Part shown: positions 47,441 to 57,770 of the stretch, piece by piece
Layout of the letters: each line of letters opens with the position of its first letter
How positions within the stretch are numbered: the first letter of the stretch is position 1
Source of the DNA: Deinococcus radiopugnans ATCC 19172
GTDB taxonomy: Bacteria; Deinococcota; Deinococci; Deinococcales; Deinococcaceae
DNA length: 64,000 nt
NCBI RefSeq assembly: GCF_006335125.1
Contig: NZ_VDMO01000004.1
Coordinates: forward strand, 1 to 64,000
Direction of reading: 5' to 3'
Notes under the pieces: model-generated
Told to the model about the DNA's origin: nothing
What the model saw: only the letters and a program-made list of their open reading frames with translations
Database searches by the model: none
Program-made: the position numbers and the translations under genes

Positions 47441-48397
47441 ATGAAACCCAAGCACCTTGTCCTGGCCCTGTCCGCCCTGATGCTCGCCGCGCCCGCACCC
47501 CTCGCCCAGAACATCAACAACCTGCGCATCATGGCTCCGGCCAGCCCCGGCGGCGGCTGGGATCAGACCAGCCGCGCCATTCAGACCGTGCTGCAGGAAC
47601 AGGGCATCGTCAAGCCGGTGCAGGTGTTCAACGTGCCCGGCGCGGGCGGCACGATTGGGCTGGCGCAGCTGTACAACGCCAAGGGCGACGGCAGCCTGCT
47701 GATGACCATGGGGCTGGTGATGGTGGGCGCAATCCAGACCAACAGTTCCAAGGTGGATCTGAGCCGCGTGACCCCGATTGCCCGCCTGACCGGCGAGTAC
47801 GAGGTGATCGTGGTGCCCGCCGCCAGCCCCTACAAGAACATGGCCGATCTGGTGGCCGCGTGGAAGGCCGATCCCGGCAAGACGGCGTTCGCGGGCGGCA
47901 GCGCGGGCGGCACCGATCACATGCTGGTGGGGCTGGTGGCCAAGGCCGCCGGCATTGACCCCAAGAAGATCAACTACGTCCCCTTCAGCGGCGGCGGCGA
48001 GACGCTGGCCGCCCTGCTGGGCAACCAGGTGGCGGCGGGCGTGGCCGGCTACGGCGAGTTCGAGGCCCAGATCAAGGCCGGCAAGCTGCGCGCCATCGGC
48101 ATCAGCTCGGCCAAGCCGCAGCCCGGCATTCCGGTGCCCACCATCAAGTCGCAGGGCCTGAACGTGGAACTGGCCAACTGGCGCGGCATCGTGGCCGCCC
48201 CCGGCATCAGCGCCAGCGAGAAGGCCGCGCTGGTCTCGGCGCTGGACAAGATGCACGCCAGCAAGCAGTGGAAAGACACCCTGGCCACCCGCAACTGGAC
48301 AGACCTGTACCTGAGCGGCAGCAAGTTCGACGTGTACCTGAAGCTGGAAGCCGCCCGCACCAAGGACGTGCTGCAGAGCATCGGCCTGGTGAAGTAA
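47441..48397 (+). CDS. tctC: Tricarboxylate transport substrate-binding protein TctC
   Basis: Periplasmic binding protein of the tripartite tricarboxylate transporter, 318 residues. The signal peptide [19 protein letters not shown] is followed by [19 protein letters not shown], the TctC signature. [16 protein letters not shown] lies in the ligand cleft. GGAGG precedes ATG 47441. A hairpin separates it from tctB, and the nearby citAB-like pair probably controls it. Confidence 0.93.
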   Translation: MKPKHLVLALSALMLAAPAPLAQNINNLRIMAPASPGGGWDQTSRAIQTVLQEQGIVKPVQVFNVPGAGGTIGLAQLYNAKGDGSLLMTMGLVMVGAIQTNSSKVDLSRVTPIARLTGEYEVIVVPAASPYKNMADLVAAWKADPGKTAFAGGSAGGTDHMLVGLVAKAAGIDPKKINYVPFSGGGETLAALLGNQVAAGVAGYGEFEAQIKAGKLRAIGISSAKPQPGIPVPTIKSQGLNVELANWRGIVAAPGISASEKAALVSALDKMHASKQWKDTLATRNWTDLYLSGSKFDVYLKLEAARTKDVLQSIGLVK

Positions 48398-48412
48398 GCG
48401 CTGAACACCGGT

Positions 48413-48456
48413 GAGGCGGAGCGGCGTTCCATAGCCCTCCGCCTCATCCCTTTTTT
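48413..48456 (+). terminator. Hairpin between tctC and tctB
   Basis: GAGGCGGAG (48413-48421) pairs with CTCCGCCTC (48437-48445), followed by ATCCC and six T. It may cause partial termination so that the binding protein outnumbers the membrane subunits. Confidence 0.75.
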
Positions 48457-48513
48457 GACTCAACGGGGCGCAAGATCCCCCTCAAGACTTTCAGATCCTC
48501 CGAAGGAGCCTCC

Positions 48514-49026
48514 ATGACCCAACCTCCGTCCACCCCCCCCGCCCGCCCCGGCGTCAGCGTGCCCGATCTGTTGGTGGCGCTGGCCCTGACTGCGCTGGGC
48601 ATCGCGCTGTTTGTCGGCAGCCGCGAGATTCCCTTCGGCATCAACGCGGTGGTGGGGCCGCGCGTGTTTCCGCTGATCGTCAGCGTGGGCCTGACCGCCC
48701 TGGGCGTGCTGCTGACCGTGAACGTGCTGCGCGGTGAGCGCGCCGAACCCGCCGCCGAGGAGGACACCGATCTGGACGCCCCGGTGAATCTGGCGGCCCC
48801 TGGCATCATCCTGGGCGGCTTCGTGCTGGGCGCGGCGGTGCTGACCACCGCAGGCTTCGTGATCGGCACCGCGATCATGTATTTCAGCGTGGCCTGGGCC
48901 TTCGGTGAACGGCGCGTCGGGCTGATGACCGGGGTGGCGCTGGCGGTGGCCCTGGTCACCTACGTGGCCTTCACGCGCGGCCTGGGCCTGAGCCTGCCGC
49001 CCGGCGTCCTGAAGGGCATCCTGTAA
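48514..49026 (+). CDS. tctB: Tricarboxylate transporter small membrane subunit TctB
   Basis: A 170-residue membrane protein with four helices, starting [19 protein letters not shown] and ending in a short cytoplasmic tail. The [18 protein letters not shown] region is typical of TctB. AAGGAG precedes the ATG. Its stop overlaps the tctA start (TAATG). Confidence 0.88.
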   Translation: MTQPPSTPPARPGVSVPDLLVALALTALGIALFVGSREIPFGINAVVGPRVFPLIVSVGLTALGVLLTVNVLRGERAEPAAEEDTDLDAPVNLAAPGIILGGFVLGAAVLTTAGFVIGTAIMYFSVAWAFGERRVGLMTGVALAVALVTYVAFTRGLGLSLPPGVLKGIL

Positions 49027-50519
49027 TGGACGCCCTGACCTCGCTGTTCGCCGGGTTCGAGACTGCCCTTAACCCCCTGAACCTGCTGTGGGCGCTGATC
49101 GGCGTCACGCTGGGCACCCTGGTGGGCGTGCTGCCCGGCATCGGCCCGGCGCTGACGGTGGCGCTGCTGCTGCCGGTGACGGCCAAGCTGCCGCCGGTAA
49201 GCGCGTTCATCATGTTCGCGGGCATCTACTACGGCGGGATGTTCGGGGGCAGCACCACCAGCATTTTGCTGAACACGCCGGGCGAATCGGCCAGCATCAT
49301 CACCGCGCTGGAGGGCAACAAGATGGCCCGCAAAGGCCGCGCCGCCGCCGCGCTGGCCACCGCCGCCATCGGCTCGTTTATAGCGGGCACCATCGGCACG
49401 CTGCTGCTGACCTTCGCCGCTCCGGCCATTGCCGACATCGCCGTGCAGATCACCCCCAGTGCCAAGTTCGCGCTGATCATGCTGGCCTTTGTGACCATCA
49501 GCGCCACGTTTGGCGGCAGCCCGCTGCGTGGATTGCTGAGCCTGTTCGTGGGGCTGGCGATTGGGCTGGTGGGCACCGACTTGCAAAGTGGTCAGGCCCG
49601 CTTCGCGCTGGGCCGCCCGGAACTGCTGGACGGCATCGACTTTATTACCGTGGTGATCGGGCTGTTCGCCATTGGCGAAACGCTGTACGTCGCCAGCCGA
49701 CTGCGCAAGGGCAAGGACAGCGTGATCAAGCTCGAGGGCGGCGCCACCATGTCCAAACAGGACTGGCGCAGAAGCTGGGGGCCGTGGCTGCGCGGCACGG
49801 CGCTGGGCTTTCCCTTCGGCGCGATCCCGGCGGGCGGCGCCGAGATTCCCACCTTCCTGAGCTACACGCTGGAAAAACGCCTCTCCAAGCACCCCGAGGA
49901 ATTCGGTCAGGGCGCCATCGAAGGTGTGGCCGGGCCAGAAGCCGCCAACAACGCCAGCGCGGCGGGCGTGCTGGTGCCGCTGCTGACGCTGGGGCTGCCC
50001 ACCAGCGCCACCGCCGCGATCCTGCTGGCCGCCTTCCAGCAGTACGGATTGCAGCCGGGGCCGCTGCTGTTCATCACCAACGGGGATCTGGTGTGGGGCC
50101 TGATCGCCAGCCTGTACATCGGCAACGTGATGCTGCTGGCCCTGAACCTGCCACTGGCCCCGGTGTGGGCGCGACTGCTGCTGATTCCGCGCCCCTTCCT
50201 GTACGCCGGAATTCTGGTGTTCAGCACGGTGGGCGTGTACTCGCTGAACAACAGCGTGTTCGACCTGGGCCTGCTGGCGCTGTTCGGCGTGATCGGCTAC
50301 GGCATGCGCCGCTTCGATTTTCCGGTCACGCCCGCGATCATCGGCGTGGTGCTGGGGCCAACGGCGGAGGCGCAGTTCCGCACGGCGCTCCAGCAGAGCA
50401 ACGGGGACTTCTCGATTTTCGTGCGCCAGCCCTTCACCGCCTTCCTGATGCTGTGCGTGCTGGCCGCGCTGGTGGTGCCACAGGTGCTGAAGTTCAGGGC
50501 GGCCCGGCAAGCGGCGTAG
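49026..50519 (+). CDS. tctA: Tricarboxylate transporter large membrane subunit TctA
   Basis: A 497-residue protein with about twelve helices. The conserved [19 protein letters not shown] and [20 protein letters not shown] near the start and [19 protein letters not shown] in the second half are hallmarks. Substrate is likely citrate or a related tricarboxylate, inferred from the operon. It is translationally coupled to tctB and followed by a terminator. Confidence 0.93.
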   Translation: MDALTSLFAGFETALNPLNLLWALIGVTLGTLVGVLPGIGPALTVALLLPVTAKLPPVSAFIMFAGIYYGGMFGGSTTSILLNTPGESASIITALEGNKMARKGRAAAALATAAIGSFIAGTIGTLLLTFAAPAIADIAVQITPSAKFALIMLAFVTISATFGGSPLRGLLSLFVGLAIGLVGTDLQSGQARFALGRPELLDGIDFITVVIGLFAIGETLYVASRLRKGKDSVIKLEGGATMSKQDWRRSWGPWLRGTALGFPFGAIPAGGAEIPTFLSYTLEKRLSKHPEEFGQGAIEGVAGPEAANNASAAGVLVPLLTLGLPTSATAAILLAAFQQYGLQPGPLLFITNGDLVWGLIASLYIGNVMLLALNLPLAPVWARLLLIPRPFLYAGILVFSTVGVYSLNNSVFDLGLLALFGVIGYGMRRFDFPVTPAIIGVVLGPTAEAQFRTALQQSNGDFSIFVRQPFTAFLMLCVLAALVVPQVLKFRAARQAA

Positions 50520-50534
50520 ACCAACGCTCACCCT

Positions 50535-50569
50535 GCCCTCTCCCATACGGAGGGGGCTTTTTATTTTTT
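50535..50569 (+). terminator. Terminator of tctCBA
   Basis: GCCCTCTCC, loop, GGAGGGGGC and a long T-rich tract. Confidence 0.85.
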
Positions 50570-50570
50570 A

Positions 50571-50795
50571 TATGGAAGCCGCCACCCCCAACGAAACGGC
50601 AACCGAAGGCCGTCGGGCGCGCAGCGCACGGGCCGCACACGGCGTCACGGAGCAAGGCATCAGACCCGCATGCCGCCGCCCTCTCCCGCGCACAACGCCC
50701 AATCCTCCTGCCCAGTGCAACGCCTGCTCCCCCGTCCCCCTGGGGATGGGGGCTGGGGGGTGGGGCTGCCCGAAGGACACACCACCATCAATGGA
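50571..50795 (+). repeat. Repeat family B (copy 1)
   Basis: About 220 bp sharing with 57112-57318 the blocks CAACGARACRGCAACC, AAGGCCGTCGGGCGCG, CGTCACGGAGC and CTCCTGCCCAGTGCAACGCC. A G-rich end (GGGGGCTGGGGGGTGGGG) follows. It lies between convergent genes and any reading frames in it are incidental. Confidence 0.8.
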
Positions 50796-50806
50796 GCGTA
50801 AAATCC

Positions 50807-53170
50807 TCAGTTCACCGGAGGAATCTCGTTGATGAAGGGAGCCGCGTTCGGATCATCCGGCACAGACTCCGGCAGCGGCTCTGGCTCGGCGGGAACAGAG
50901 AAGTCGTCTGCGGGAGGCGCGTCGGGCAGGGCTTCAGGCGGGGCCACCTCTTCCCAGTCTGCCGGGGGTTCGGCGGGAATGTCCTGCACGTCCGGCACGG
51001 GCTGGAACTCCGGGGCCGGTTCGGGATCCGGCTCGGGGACGACGGGCACGGGATCAGGCGTCGGCTCCGTCTGCGCGGCAGGCTGAACGGTTTCCGGCTG
51101 GGCCGGACGGCTGCGCCGGAAGAAACTGCTGCCGCTGTTGCCGCTGCCGTCGCGGGCGGTGGGTTCCTCGTCGGCCTGGGCGGTGCGGAAGGCCATCTCC
51201 ACCTGACGGACGACGCGGTAGGCGATGCCGTCCGGTTCCTTGAACGTCTGCACCGGCTGACCGGCCAGCGCTCCGGCAACAGTCTGTTGCCAGATTGGGG
51301 TGGGAATCTCGCCGCTGTAGGCCCAGGACGGCAGGGCGCCGCCCTCCTGTTTGCCCACCCACACGGCCCCCGCCACCGTGGGGGTGACGCCCGCGAACCA
51401 CAGATCCTTGATGTCGTTGGTGGTGCCGGTCTTGCCGCCCACCTGCCGGCCCTCGATCTGCGCGCGGGTGGCGAGGCCGCCCTGATACTCGGTCAGGTCA
51501 TCAACCACGCCGCGCAGCATGTCCAAACCCAGCCACGCGGTCTGCTCGTCCCAAACCCGCTTCGGGGTGGGATTGGGCCGGGTGTACAGGCGGTTGCCGC
51601 GCGCGTCTTCCACGCTGCGCACCAGACTGGGCTTGTAATACAGGCCGCCGTTGGCAAAGGGGGCGTAGGCGGCGGCCATCTGCAAAGGGCTGGCCTCCAG
51701 CGTGCCGATGCTCAGGGACAGCCCGGCCTCGGGCGGCGGCGTCAGGCCCAGTTCGCGCAGCTTGGCCTCGAAGTTCTGAACGCCCAGTTCCTGCGCGATG
51801 CGCACGGTGGGCAGGTTCAGGCTGTGATCCAGCGCGTAACGCATGGTGACGTAGCGCCCCGTCCAGCGCCCGTCGTAGTTCTGCGGCTGGTAGGAGGTGC
51901 CCACCAGCGGCGAGTCCAGCACGGTGTCGCTCTGCTTCCAGCCGGTCTGCAGGGCCAGCGTGTACAGGAGCGGCTTGATCGAGCTGCCCACCTGGCGCCG
52001 CGCCTGAACGGCGTTGTCCCAGTCACTGGGCCGCCCCCCGGTCAGTTTCTGGCCCACCAGCGCCAGCACCTCGCCGTTCTGCGGGCTGACCAGCGCGGTG
52101 CCCAGGGTGGCGCCGTCGGGCAGTCTGGCGTTCAGGCTGGCCTGTTCGGCGGCCTGCTGTGCGCTCAGGCTCATGCCGGTCACGATCTTGCCGCCGCCAT
52201 ACAGCGCCTTGCGCCCGATGATGGGCAGCAGTTCCTTTTCCACCGCCTGCAGGTAGTACTGGTAGGCGTAGCGTCCGGTGCCCAGCGAGGCCTCCAGCGC
52301 GTTCATGTTCTCCTGCAGGCGGCCCGGATTTTCCAGCGCGGCGCTGCGCAGGGTGCCGTCGGCGTTCCAGCCGATGCGCCAGCCGGCCGGGTAGATCGGG
52401 GTTTTCCAGGCGGCGTCGGCCTCGGCCTGCGTCACGCGCCCGTCCACCACCATGCGGCTCAGCACGTCCTTCATCAGCGGGCGGTAGGCGGCGAACGCCT
52501 TGTACCGGCTGTTCGGGGCAGGAATCAGCGTCGTCAGGTACACGCTCTCGGCCAGATTCAGGTCCGAGGCCGACTTGCCGAAGTACGCCCGCGCCGCCGT
52601 TCCCGCGCCCACGATGTCGTCGCGGCCCCCGTCGCCCCAGTAGACGATGTTGAGGTAGGCGTTCAGGATGCGGTCCTTGTCGTAGTTGCGGTCCAGCTGA
52701 TACGCCAGCACCGCCTCCTTGAACTTGCGCTCTGCCGTGCGCGCCGCCTGCAGGTCTGAGAGCAGCGTGTTCTTGACCACCTGCTGGGTGATGCTCGAAC
52801 CGCCCTCCAGATCGTTTTGCAGCAGCCCCTTGAGCAGCCCGCGCGCAATGCCGATGTAATCGACGCCGTGGTGTTCGTAGAAACGGCGGTCCTCGCTGGT
52901 CACGACGGCTTTTTGCAGCCACGGGCTGATCTGGCCCAGTTTCAGCAGGTTGCGGTTGGTGCCGCCCGAACTGCTCAGGCTGGGCGTCAGCGTGCCCACT
53001 AGCGTGTCCTGGCGGTCATACACGCGGGTCTGCCCGCTGACCTCCAGCACGTCCAGATCGGTCACGCTGGGCAGGTCGCGGCCCCACATCCACCACAGCG
53101 CCAGCACGCCCAGCGCCGCCAGCAGCAACACAATCGCCACAAAGCGGCTCAGACCGACTAGAAACCTCAT
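50807..53170 (-). CDS. Class A penicillin-binding protein (PBP1A)
   Basis: Bifunctional peptidoglycan synthase of 787 residues. An N-terminal helix precedes the glycosyltransferase domain, with [12 protein letters not shown] and EGGSSITQQ. The transpeptidase has the nucleophile serine in [18 protein letters not shown] and GGKTGTTND. The tail is unusually long and rich in Pro, Glu and Asp ([20 protein letters not shown]). TAGAGT (53183-53178) plus 7 bases supports the start. Confidence 0.93.
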   Translation of the reverse strand: MRFLVGLSRFVAIVLLLAALGVLALWWMWGRDLPSVTDLDVLEVSGQTRVYDRQDTLVGTLTPSLSSSGGTNRNLLKLGQISPWLQKAVVTSEDRRFYEHHGVDYIGIARGLLKGLLQNDLEGGSSITQQVVKNTLLSDLQAARTAERKFKEAVLAYQLDRNYDKDRILNAYLNIVYWGDGGRDDIVGAGTAARAYFGKSASDLNLAESVYLTTLIPAPNSRYKAFAAYRPLMKDVLSRMVVDGRVTQAEADAAWKTPIYPAGWRIGWNADGTLRSAALENPGRLQENMNALEASLGTGRYAYQYYLQAVEKELLPIIGRKALYGGGKIVTGMSLSAQQAAEQASLNARLPDGATLGTALVSPQNGEVLALVGQKLTGGRPSDWDNAVQARRQVGSSIKPLLYTLALQTGWKQSDTVLDSPLVGTSYQPQNYDGRWTGRYVTMRYALDHSLNLPTVRIAQELGVQNFEAKLRELGLTPPPEAGLSLSIGTLEASPLQMAAAYAPFANGGLYYKPSLVRSVEDARGNRLYTRPNPTPKRVWDEQTAWLGLDMLRGVVDDLTEYQGGLATRAQIEGRQVGGKTGTTNDIKDLWFAGVTPTVAGAVWVGKQEGGALPSWAYSGEIPTPIWQQTVAGALAGQPVQTFKEPDGIAYRVVRQVEMAFRTAQADEEPTARDGSGNSGSSFFRRSRPAQPETVQPAAQTEPTPDPVPVVPEPDPEPAPEFQPVPDVQDIPAEPPADWEEVAPPEALPDAPPADDFSVPAEPEPLPESVPDDPNAAPFINEIPPVN

Positions 53171-53325
53171 CCCCCGTACTCTAGCGGGGCGGGCGCCGGG
53201 CCGCTCCGAGGACTGTTACGGTCTTGACGCACAGCGGGCCACATCACCCCCGCATTCTGGCCAGACCAATGGCACACGGGCGTCCGCCATAAGGCGGAGA
53301 CGGGCGCTACCATGCGGCACACGCC

Positions 53326-54195
53326 ATGAGTCACCTGCCTTCCACCACGCCGCCCCCCAACCTGTTCAGGCCCATCGTCCGGGGCGCGGCGCGGGCCATC
53401 GCCGACTTTGACATGATCGAGGACGGGGACCGCGTGATGGTGTGCCTGAGCGGCGGCAAGGACAGCTACACGCTGCTGGATGTGCTGCTGCACCTGCAAA
53501 AGCGCGCGCCGATCCGGTTCGGGCTGGTGGCGGTCAATCTGGACCAGGGCCAGCCGGGCTTCCCGAAGCACGTCCTGCCCGAATACCTGAGCGCGCTGGG
53601 CGTGGAATACAGCATTCTGGAGCGCGACACCTACCGCACCGTGCAGGCCAAAACCGCGCCTGGACAGACCACCTGCACGCTGTGCAGCCGCCTGCGCCGG
53701 GGCCACCTGTACGCGCATGCCCGGCGGCTGGGAGCCAGCAAGATCGCGCTGGGCCACCACCGCGAGGACATTCTGGAAACGCTGTTCATGAACATGTTCT
53801 TCGGCGCGCGCCTGAAGGCGATGGCCCCGCGCCTGACCAGCGACGACGGCAGCAACGTGGTGATCCGCCCGCTGGCCTACGTGCCCGAGGCGGCCATCGT
53901 GCGCTACGCCGAGGCCCGCGCCTTCCCGATCATCCCCTGCACGCTGTGCGGCGCGCAGCCCAACCTGCAGCGCGTGGTGGTGGGCGAGATGCTGGCCGGG
54001 TGGGAGCGCGAGCATCCGGGCCGCCTGAACAACATCCTGCGCTCGCTGGGCCGCGTGACCCCCAGCCACCTGCTGGACCGCGAGTTGTACGACTTCGCCG
54101 GGGCCGCGGCGGACGGAGACACGGCCTTTGACACGGAGGCGTTGGCGGAGCGCGAATTCCTGGTGGGCCTGGAGGAACTGGCGGTGCTGGACTGA
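53326..54195 (+). CDS. ttcA: tRNA 2-thiocytidine synthetase TtcA
   Basis: Installs 2-thiocytidine at position 32 of some tRNAs, 289 residues. The PP-loop is [17 protein letters not shown]. Two CxxC pairs ([11 protein letters not shown] and [10 protein letters not shown]) hold an iron-sulfur cluster. [16 protein letters not shown] is also conserved. TACCAT lies 12 bases before the ATG. The TGA stop overlaps a possible CTG start of the next gene. Confidence 0.92.
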   Translation: MSHLPSTTPPPNLFRPIVRGAARAIADFDMIEDGDRVMVCLSGGKDSYTLLDVLLHLQKRAPIRFGLVAVNLDQGQPGFPKHVLPEYLSALGVEYSILERDTYRTVQAKTAPGQTTCTLCSRLRRGHLYAHARRLGASKIALGHHREDILETLFMNMFFGARLKAMAPRLTSDDGSNVVIRPLAYVPEAAIVRYAEARAFPIIPCTLCGAQPNLQRVVVGEMLAGWEREHPGRLNNILRSLGRVTPSHLLDRELYDFAGAAADGDTAFDTEALAEREFLVGLEELAVLD

Positions 54196-54899
54196 TCGCT
54201 GGCCCGCTGGACTTCGTCGCCTTCGACTTTGACGGCACCCTGACCGACTACGTGCAGGCTGACCTAGACGCACTGGAGACGTTGCGCCGCCACGCCTGCC
54301 CCCATACAGAGGAGCAGACATTTGCAGCCCGTGCCGTGGACGAGATCATGGCGTTTCATGACCGGGTGGAGGCCGGAAAGAGCGATCCACTGGACATGAA
54401 CGCGGAGCGGCTGACCCGCACGCTGGCCGCCCACAGTGTGACCTGTACGGCCGCCCACCTGCAGCTCTACGCCGAGGCCCTGATCCACGGCACGCGGCCA
54501 GCACCGGGGGTCACAGCGCTGCTGACGGCGCTGCGTCGCCGGGGGTTGCGGCTGGCCCTGCTCTCCAACGCCTACGACGGCCCGGCCCAGCGTGCGCGGA
54601 TCGACGCCTGCTTTCCGGACCGGCCTTTCGAGGTCATCGTCGTTGCGGGCGAGGGCGCGACGCTGAAGCCTGACCCGCAGCCCTTCCGGCTCATGCTGGC
54701 CCAGCTCGGCCAGAGTGCCGACAGGGGAGTTTACGTGGGCGACTCGCCAGAGCATGACGTGGCAGGGGCCGTCGCGGCGGGCCTGCGGGCCGTTCTGGTG
54801 CATCCTCACCCGCGGGTGCAGCAGCGGGGGTCGCGGCTTGGCGCGGCCCAGGCGGTCAGCTCGCTGGACGCGCTGGCCGGCCTGCTGGCCCGCGACTGA
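54192..54899 (+). CDS. HAD hydrolase, probable CTG start
   Basis: A haloacid dehalogenase-like phosphatase of about 235 residues. Motif I is [13 protein letters not shown], motif [10 protein letters not shown], motif III KPDPQPF and motif [16 protein letters not shown]. The first usual start codon in frame is GTG 54252, which would remove motif I. CTG 54192 overlaps the ttcA stop as CTGA and is the best candidate, so coupling with ttcA is likely. An alternative is a recent loss of the original start. Substrate unknown. Confidence 0.7.
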   Translation: MIAGPLDFVAFDFDGTLTDYVQADLDALETLRRHACPHTEEQTFAARAVDEIMAFHDRVEAGKSDPLDMNAERLTRTLAAHSVTCTAAHLQLYAEALIHGTRPAPGVTALLTALRRRGLRLALLSNAYDGPAQRARIDACFPDRPFEVIVVAGEGATLKPDPQPFRLMLAQLGQSADRGVYVGDSPEHDVAGAVAAGLRAVLVHPHPRVQQRGSRLGAAQAVSSLDALAGLLARD

Positions 54900-54952
54900 C
54901 GGGGCCAGACAGGCGGTATCGTTCCTGCCCCCTGACCGCCTATGCTTGAGCC

Positions 54953-55492
54953 ATGTTCTACGTGATCGGCGGGGCCTCCGGCGCCGGGAAATCCACGGTC
55001 CTGCCGCTGCTTCAGCGGCTGCGCCCCGACGTGCGCTGGCACGATTTCGATGAACACGGCGCAGCAGGCGACAAGGCAGAACGCCAGCAACAGACCGAGC
55101 GCTGGATCCAGGCCGCGCTGGGCCTGGTGGGCGATTTCGGCCTGCTGGGGCCGTGCCCCCTGGGCGAGATCCTGGCCGCGCCCTCGGCCCCCAAGTTGCC
55201 CGGCCTCCGCCACCTGCTGCTGGACGTGGACGATGTGGAGCGCATCCGTCGCCTGCGCGGACGCGGGGTCGGGGAGGCCACCCAGGACACGCTGAACTGG
55301 GCGGCGTGGCTGCGCGTCCATCAGGCTTTTGCGGACTGGCAGCCTGGCGTTCTGACCGACGGAGGTTGGGCCGACATGCGCTGGGACCGCTGGCTGGGGC
55401 AGGACGCCGCGCCGTGGCCGGGCCAGACGCTGAATGCCACGGGGCTGACGCCACAGGAGACGGCCCTGCAGATCGTCGCCATGCTGGGCTAG
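54953..55492 (+). CDS. P-loop NTPase, kinase-like
   Basis: A 179-residue protein with a Walker A motif GGASGAGKSTV at the N-terminus and an aspartate-rich LLLDVDDVERIRRL segment. It resembles small nucleotide- or metabolite-kinases of the AAA_33/UMP kinase type but cannot be assigned. TATGCT (54941-54946) precedes the ATG by 6 bases. Its stop shares CTAG with the convergent amine oxidase gene. Confidence 0.7.
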   Translation: MFYVIGGASGAGKSTVLPLLQRLRPDVRWHDFDEHGAAGDKAERQQQTERWIQAALGLVGDFGLLGPCPLGEILAAPSAPKLPGLRHLLLDVDDVERIRRLRGRGVGEATQDTLNWAAWLRVHQAFADWQPGVLTDGGWADMRWDRWLGQDAAPWPGQTLNATGLTPQETALQIVAMLG

Positions 55493-56835
55493 CCCAGCCC
55501 GCCCAGCAGTTCCGCCGCCACCCGCTCGCCGCTTTCGATGGCCCCGTCCATGTAGTTCATCCACACGCGGGCGGTTTCCGCGCCGGCCCAGTGAATCCGG
55601 CCCACCGGGGCGCGCAACGCCTCGCCGTAGCCGGTCCACACGCCGGGGCCGAACAGCGCGCCGTAACAGCCGCCGCTGAACGGTTCGGCAGTCCAGTCGC
55701 GCTGCACAGTTTCAAGGGGCGTCAGCGCCTCGTCGCCGAACAGCTGGGCCAGACTGCCCAGGGCGGCGGTGCGGCGCCCGTCCTCGTCCGCGTCCATCAG
55801 CGTGCGGGCCTCGGCGCCCTCGATAAAGCCCAGCAGGACGCCGGGGCGGCCCTGCGGCGGACTGTTGTCGAAAGTCACCGTGACGGGGCCGGTGTCGCTG
55901 ATCGCCATGCCGCTCAGGCCCGCGTCGCGCCAGAAGGGCCGGTCGTAGACGGCCATGAACTTGATCACCGCGCCCATCGGCAGCCGCTGCTGCAATTGCG
56001 CGCGGCGGGGCGGCAGCGGCGGATCGAAGGGCAGGCCGGAGAGGAGGGTGGGCGGCACGGCGAAGATGGCGTGTTCTGCACGGTGCTGCCCGTCTGGGGT
56101 ATGCAGCGTGACGCCCGTGCCGTTCTGCTCCACCCGGATCACCGGAGAGTTGAGCTGCACGTCCTCCAGATCATCGGCCAGCCGCTGCGAGATGCTCCCG
56201 GCGCCGCCCAGCACGCGGTCCTGCAGGGCGTACCCACGGGTCAGGGTGTGGCCGTTGATGCCTCCGCCGTGCGCCGTGTAGGTCAGGGCGTGCAGCAGGC
56301 TCATCTCGGCGGGTGCGGCGCTGAATACCGCCCCGGCGTACAGCCGCATCAGGGCGCGGGTCTGCGGGCGGCGGGCGTTCTTCAGAATCCAGGTGTCGAA
56401 GGTCTGCGCGTCCAGCGTGGCGGCGTCGGGAGCAGTCCACGGCGCGTCCAGCGGAATGGTGCGGGCCAGGGCCTCGAAGCGGCGCGACAGCAGCGCGTAG
56501 TCGGCCAGCACCAGCGGCGGCAGCGGCGGAATCAGCCCCCGGTAGCGCAGCACCTTGCCGCCGATCAGCGCCAGATTCTGGCCCTCGTCGTAGGTGGGAT
56601 ACACCTCCAGCCCCAGCTCGTGGATCAGGGCCATGACGTGCGGTTGGTTGGGGCCGACCCACTGCCCCCCCACGTCCACGCTCAGGCCGGTGTGCGGCAG
56701 CCGCAGCGTGTGGGTGCGCCCCCCGACACGCTCACGGGCTTCGAGCACCCGCACCCGTCGCCCCGCTGCACTCAGCCGCCGCGCCGCCGTCAGGCCCGCC
56801 AGCCCCGCGCCCACCACGATGATGTCTGGGTTCAT
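55489..56835 (-). CDS. Flavin monoamine oxidase family protein
   Basis: A 448-residue FAD enzyme. The dinucleotide site is IIVVGAGLAGLTAARRL with ARERVGGRTHTL, and the end has WAGAETARVWMNYMDGAIES. DVGGQWVGPNQ is typical of monoamine oxidases. Flavin may be covalent or not; the usual cysteine near the end is not seen. TACCCT (56846-56841) precedes the ATG by 5 bases. The CTAG stop is shared with the P-loop gene. Confidence 0.88.
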   Translation of the reverse strand: MNPDIIVVGAGLAGLTAARRLSAAGRRVRVLEARERVGGRTHTLRLPHTGLSVDVGGQWVGPNQPHVMALIHELGLEVYPTYDEGQNLALIGGKVLRYRGLIPPLPPLVLADYALLSRRFEALARTIPLDAPWTAPDAATLDAQTFDTWILKNARRPQTRALMRLYAGAVFSAAPAEMSLLHALTYTAHGGGINGHTLTRGYALQDRVLGGAGSISQRLADDLEDVQLNSPVIRVEQNGTGVTLHTPDGQHRAEHAIFAVPPTLLSGLPFDPPLPPRRAQLQQRLPMGAVIKFMAVYDRPFWRDAGLSGMAISDTGPVTVTFDNSPPQGRPGVLLGFIEGAEARTLMDADEDGRRTAALGSLAQLFGDEALTPLETVQRDWTAEPFSGGCYGALFGPGVWTGYGEALRAPVGRIHWAGAETARVWMNYMDGAIESGERVAAELLGGLG

Positions 56836-56925
56836 GGGTCAGGGTAGCAAGTTGGGGGAGTGAGCGCTCAGAAGTCGCCCGCACCATTTACTTCTGCAAA
56901 CGGTGAGGATGCAACTCTGTCTCTA

Positions 56926-57061
56926 ATACGGACTCCGATTGAAAGGTGTTGAAGACACCTGGAAATCCGAGCGAAGCGAGCAGGAGAAAAACGGGTTCCG
57001 GACGTGGAGTGTAGAAATCGGAGCTGTCCCGATTTCTACACGAAACAAACGGAATCCGTAT
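56926..57061 (-). repeat. Repeat family A, best copy (copy 6)
   Basis: 136 bp bounded by ATACGGACTCCG and CGGAATCCGTA. A 12-base stem TGTAGAAATCGG and CCGATTTCTACA encloses AGCTGTC. The orientation is opposite to copies 2 and 4. Left of it lie about 90 bases without features. Confidence 0.92.
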
Positions 57062-57111
57062 AACAGCGCTGGGAGGTCACTGCAACAAAGCATCCCGCCT
57101 CTTTCAACGCA

Positions 57112-57318
57112 CTATAGAAGCCCCAACGAGACAGCAACCAAAGGCCGTCGGGCGCGAAGCGGACGGGCCGAACGCAGCGTCACGGAGCGGGGCGTGTGAG
57201 CAGGAATACCGCTGTCCTCCCCCGCACGAAAAGTCTGAAAACTCCTGCCCAGTGCAACGCCAGCTCCCCCTGCCCCTTTGGGGTAGGGGGCTGGGGGGTG
57301 GGGCGCCCTCCTCATGCT
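57112..57318 (+). repeat. Repeat family B (copy 2)
   Basis: Matches copy 1 at 50571-50795 in the same order of blocks, including CTCCTGCCCAGTGCAACGCC and GGGGGCTGGGGGGTGGGG. It directly follows a family A copy, making a compound repeat cluster between genes. Confidence 0.8.
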
Positions 57319-57327
57319 CCCGCTTCC

Positions 57328-57765
57328 TCAGTTCACCGCGTCCGGCTCCCGCACCCAGCCGGGCAACTGCGCCCAGACCACAAGATGCAGTCCCGCCGCC
57401 AGCACAACGAAGAGAAGCACCGACACGCCCTGCGACAGCGTCGCGCAGGCCAGCAGCAGCGCCACCCCCGGCGCGGTGGCCGCCTGAATCGCCCCGGTCA
57501 GGGCGGCCTGCCGGGCAGGCACTTCGGGCGTGCTGGCGGCGCGGCGGGCCAGCCGCAAGACCACCAGCGCCAGCACCAGCGCCAGGGCCAGCAGTGCCAG
57601 GACAGCAGCGAATGGAACAGGCGCCGGACGGGTCAGCGCCAGCACCGCGCCCAGAACGAGGCCCGGCAGCGTCAGCGCCGCCAGCCCCAGCAGGTAGGCG
57701 CGGCGGGCGGCGCGGATCAGCCCCGCGCGGTCCGAGCGCAGATCGCGCACGAGGCTCTCAAGCAT
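57328..57765 (-). CDS. Small membrane protein, unknown function
   Basis: A 145-residue protein with three to four helices (AYLLGLAALTLPGLVLGAV, AAVLALLALALVLALVVL, PGVALLLACATLSQ and SVLLFVVLAAGLHLVVW). No motif is recognised. It follows ygfZ by 5 bases on the same strand and is probably in its operon. Confidence 0.65.
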   Translation of the reverse strand: MLESLVRDLRSDRAGLIRAARRAYLLGLAALTLPGLVLGAVLALTRPAPVPFAAVLALLALALVLALVVLRLARRAASTPEVPARQAALTGAIQAATAPGVALLLACATLSQGVSVLLFVVLAAGLHLVVWAQLPGWVREPDAVN

Positions 57766-57770
57766 GGGCT

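Noticed and set aside
50568..50832. Small frames on both strands within repeat B
   Set aside because: They are not shared between the two copies and have no start signals, so they are by-products of the repeat.
49088..52759. A 1200-codon plus-strand frame over tctA and the PBP gene
   Set aside because: It is out of frame with tctA and antisense to the PBP; it also crosses a terminator and a repeat.
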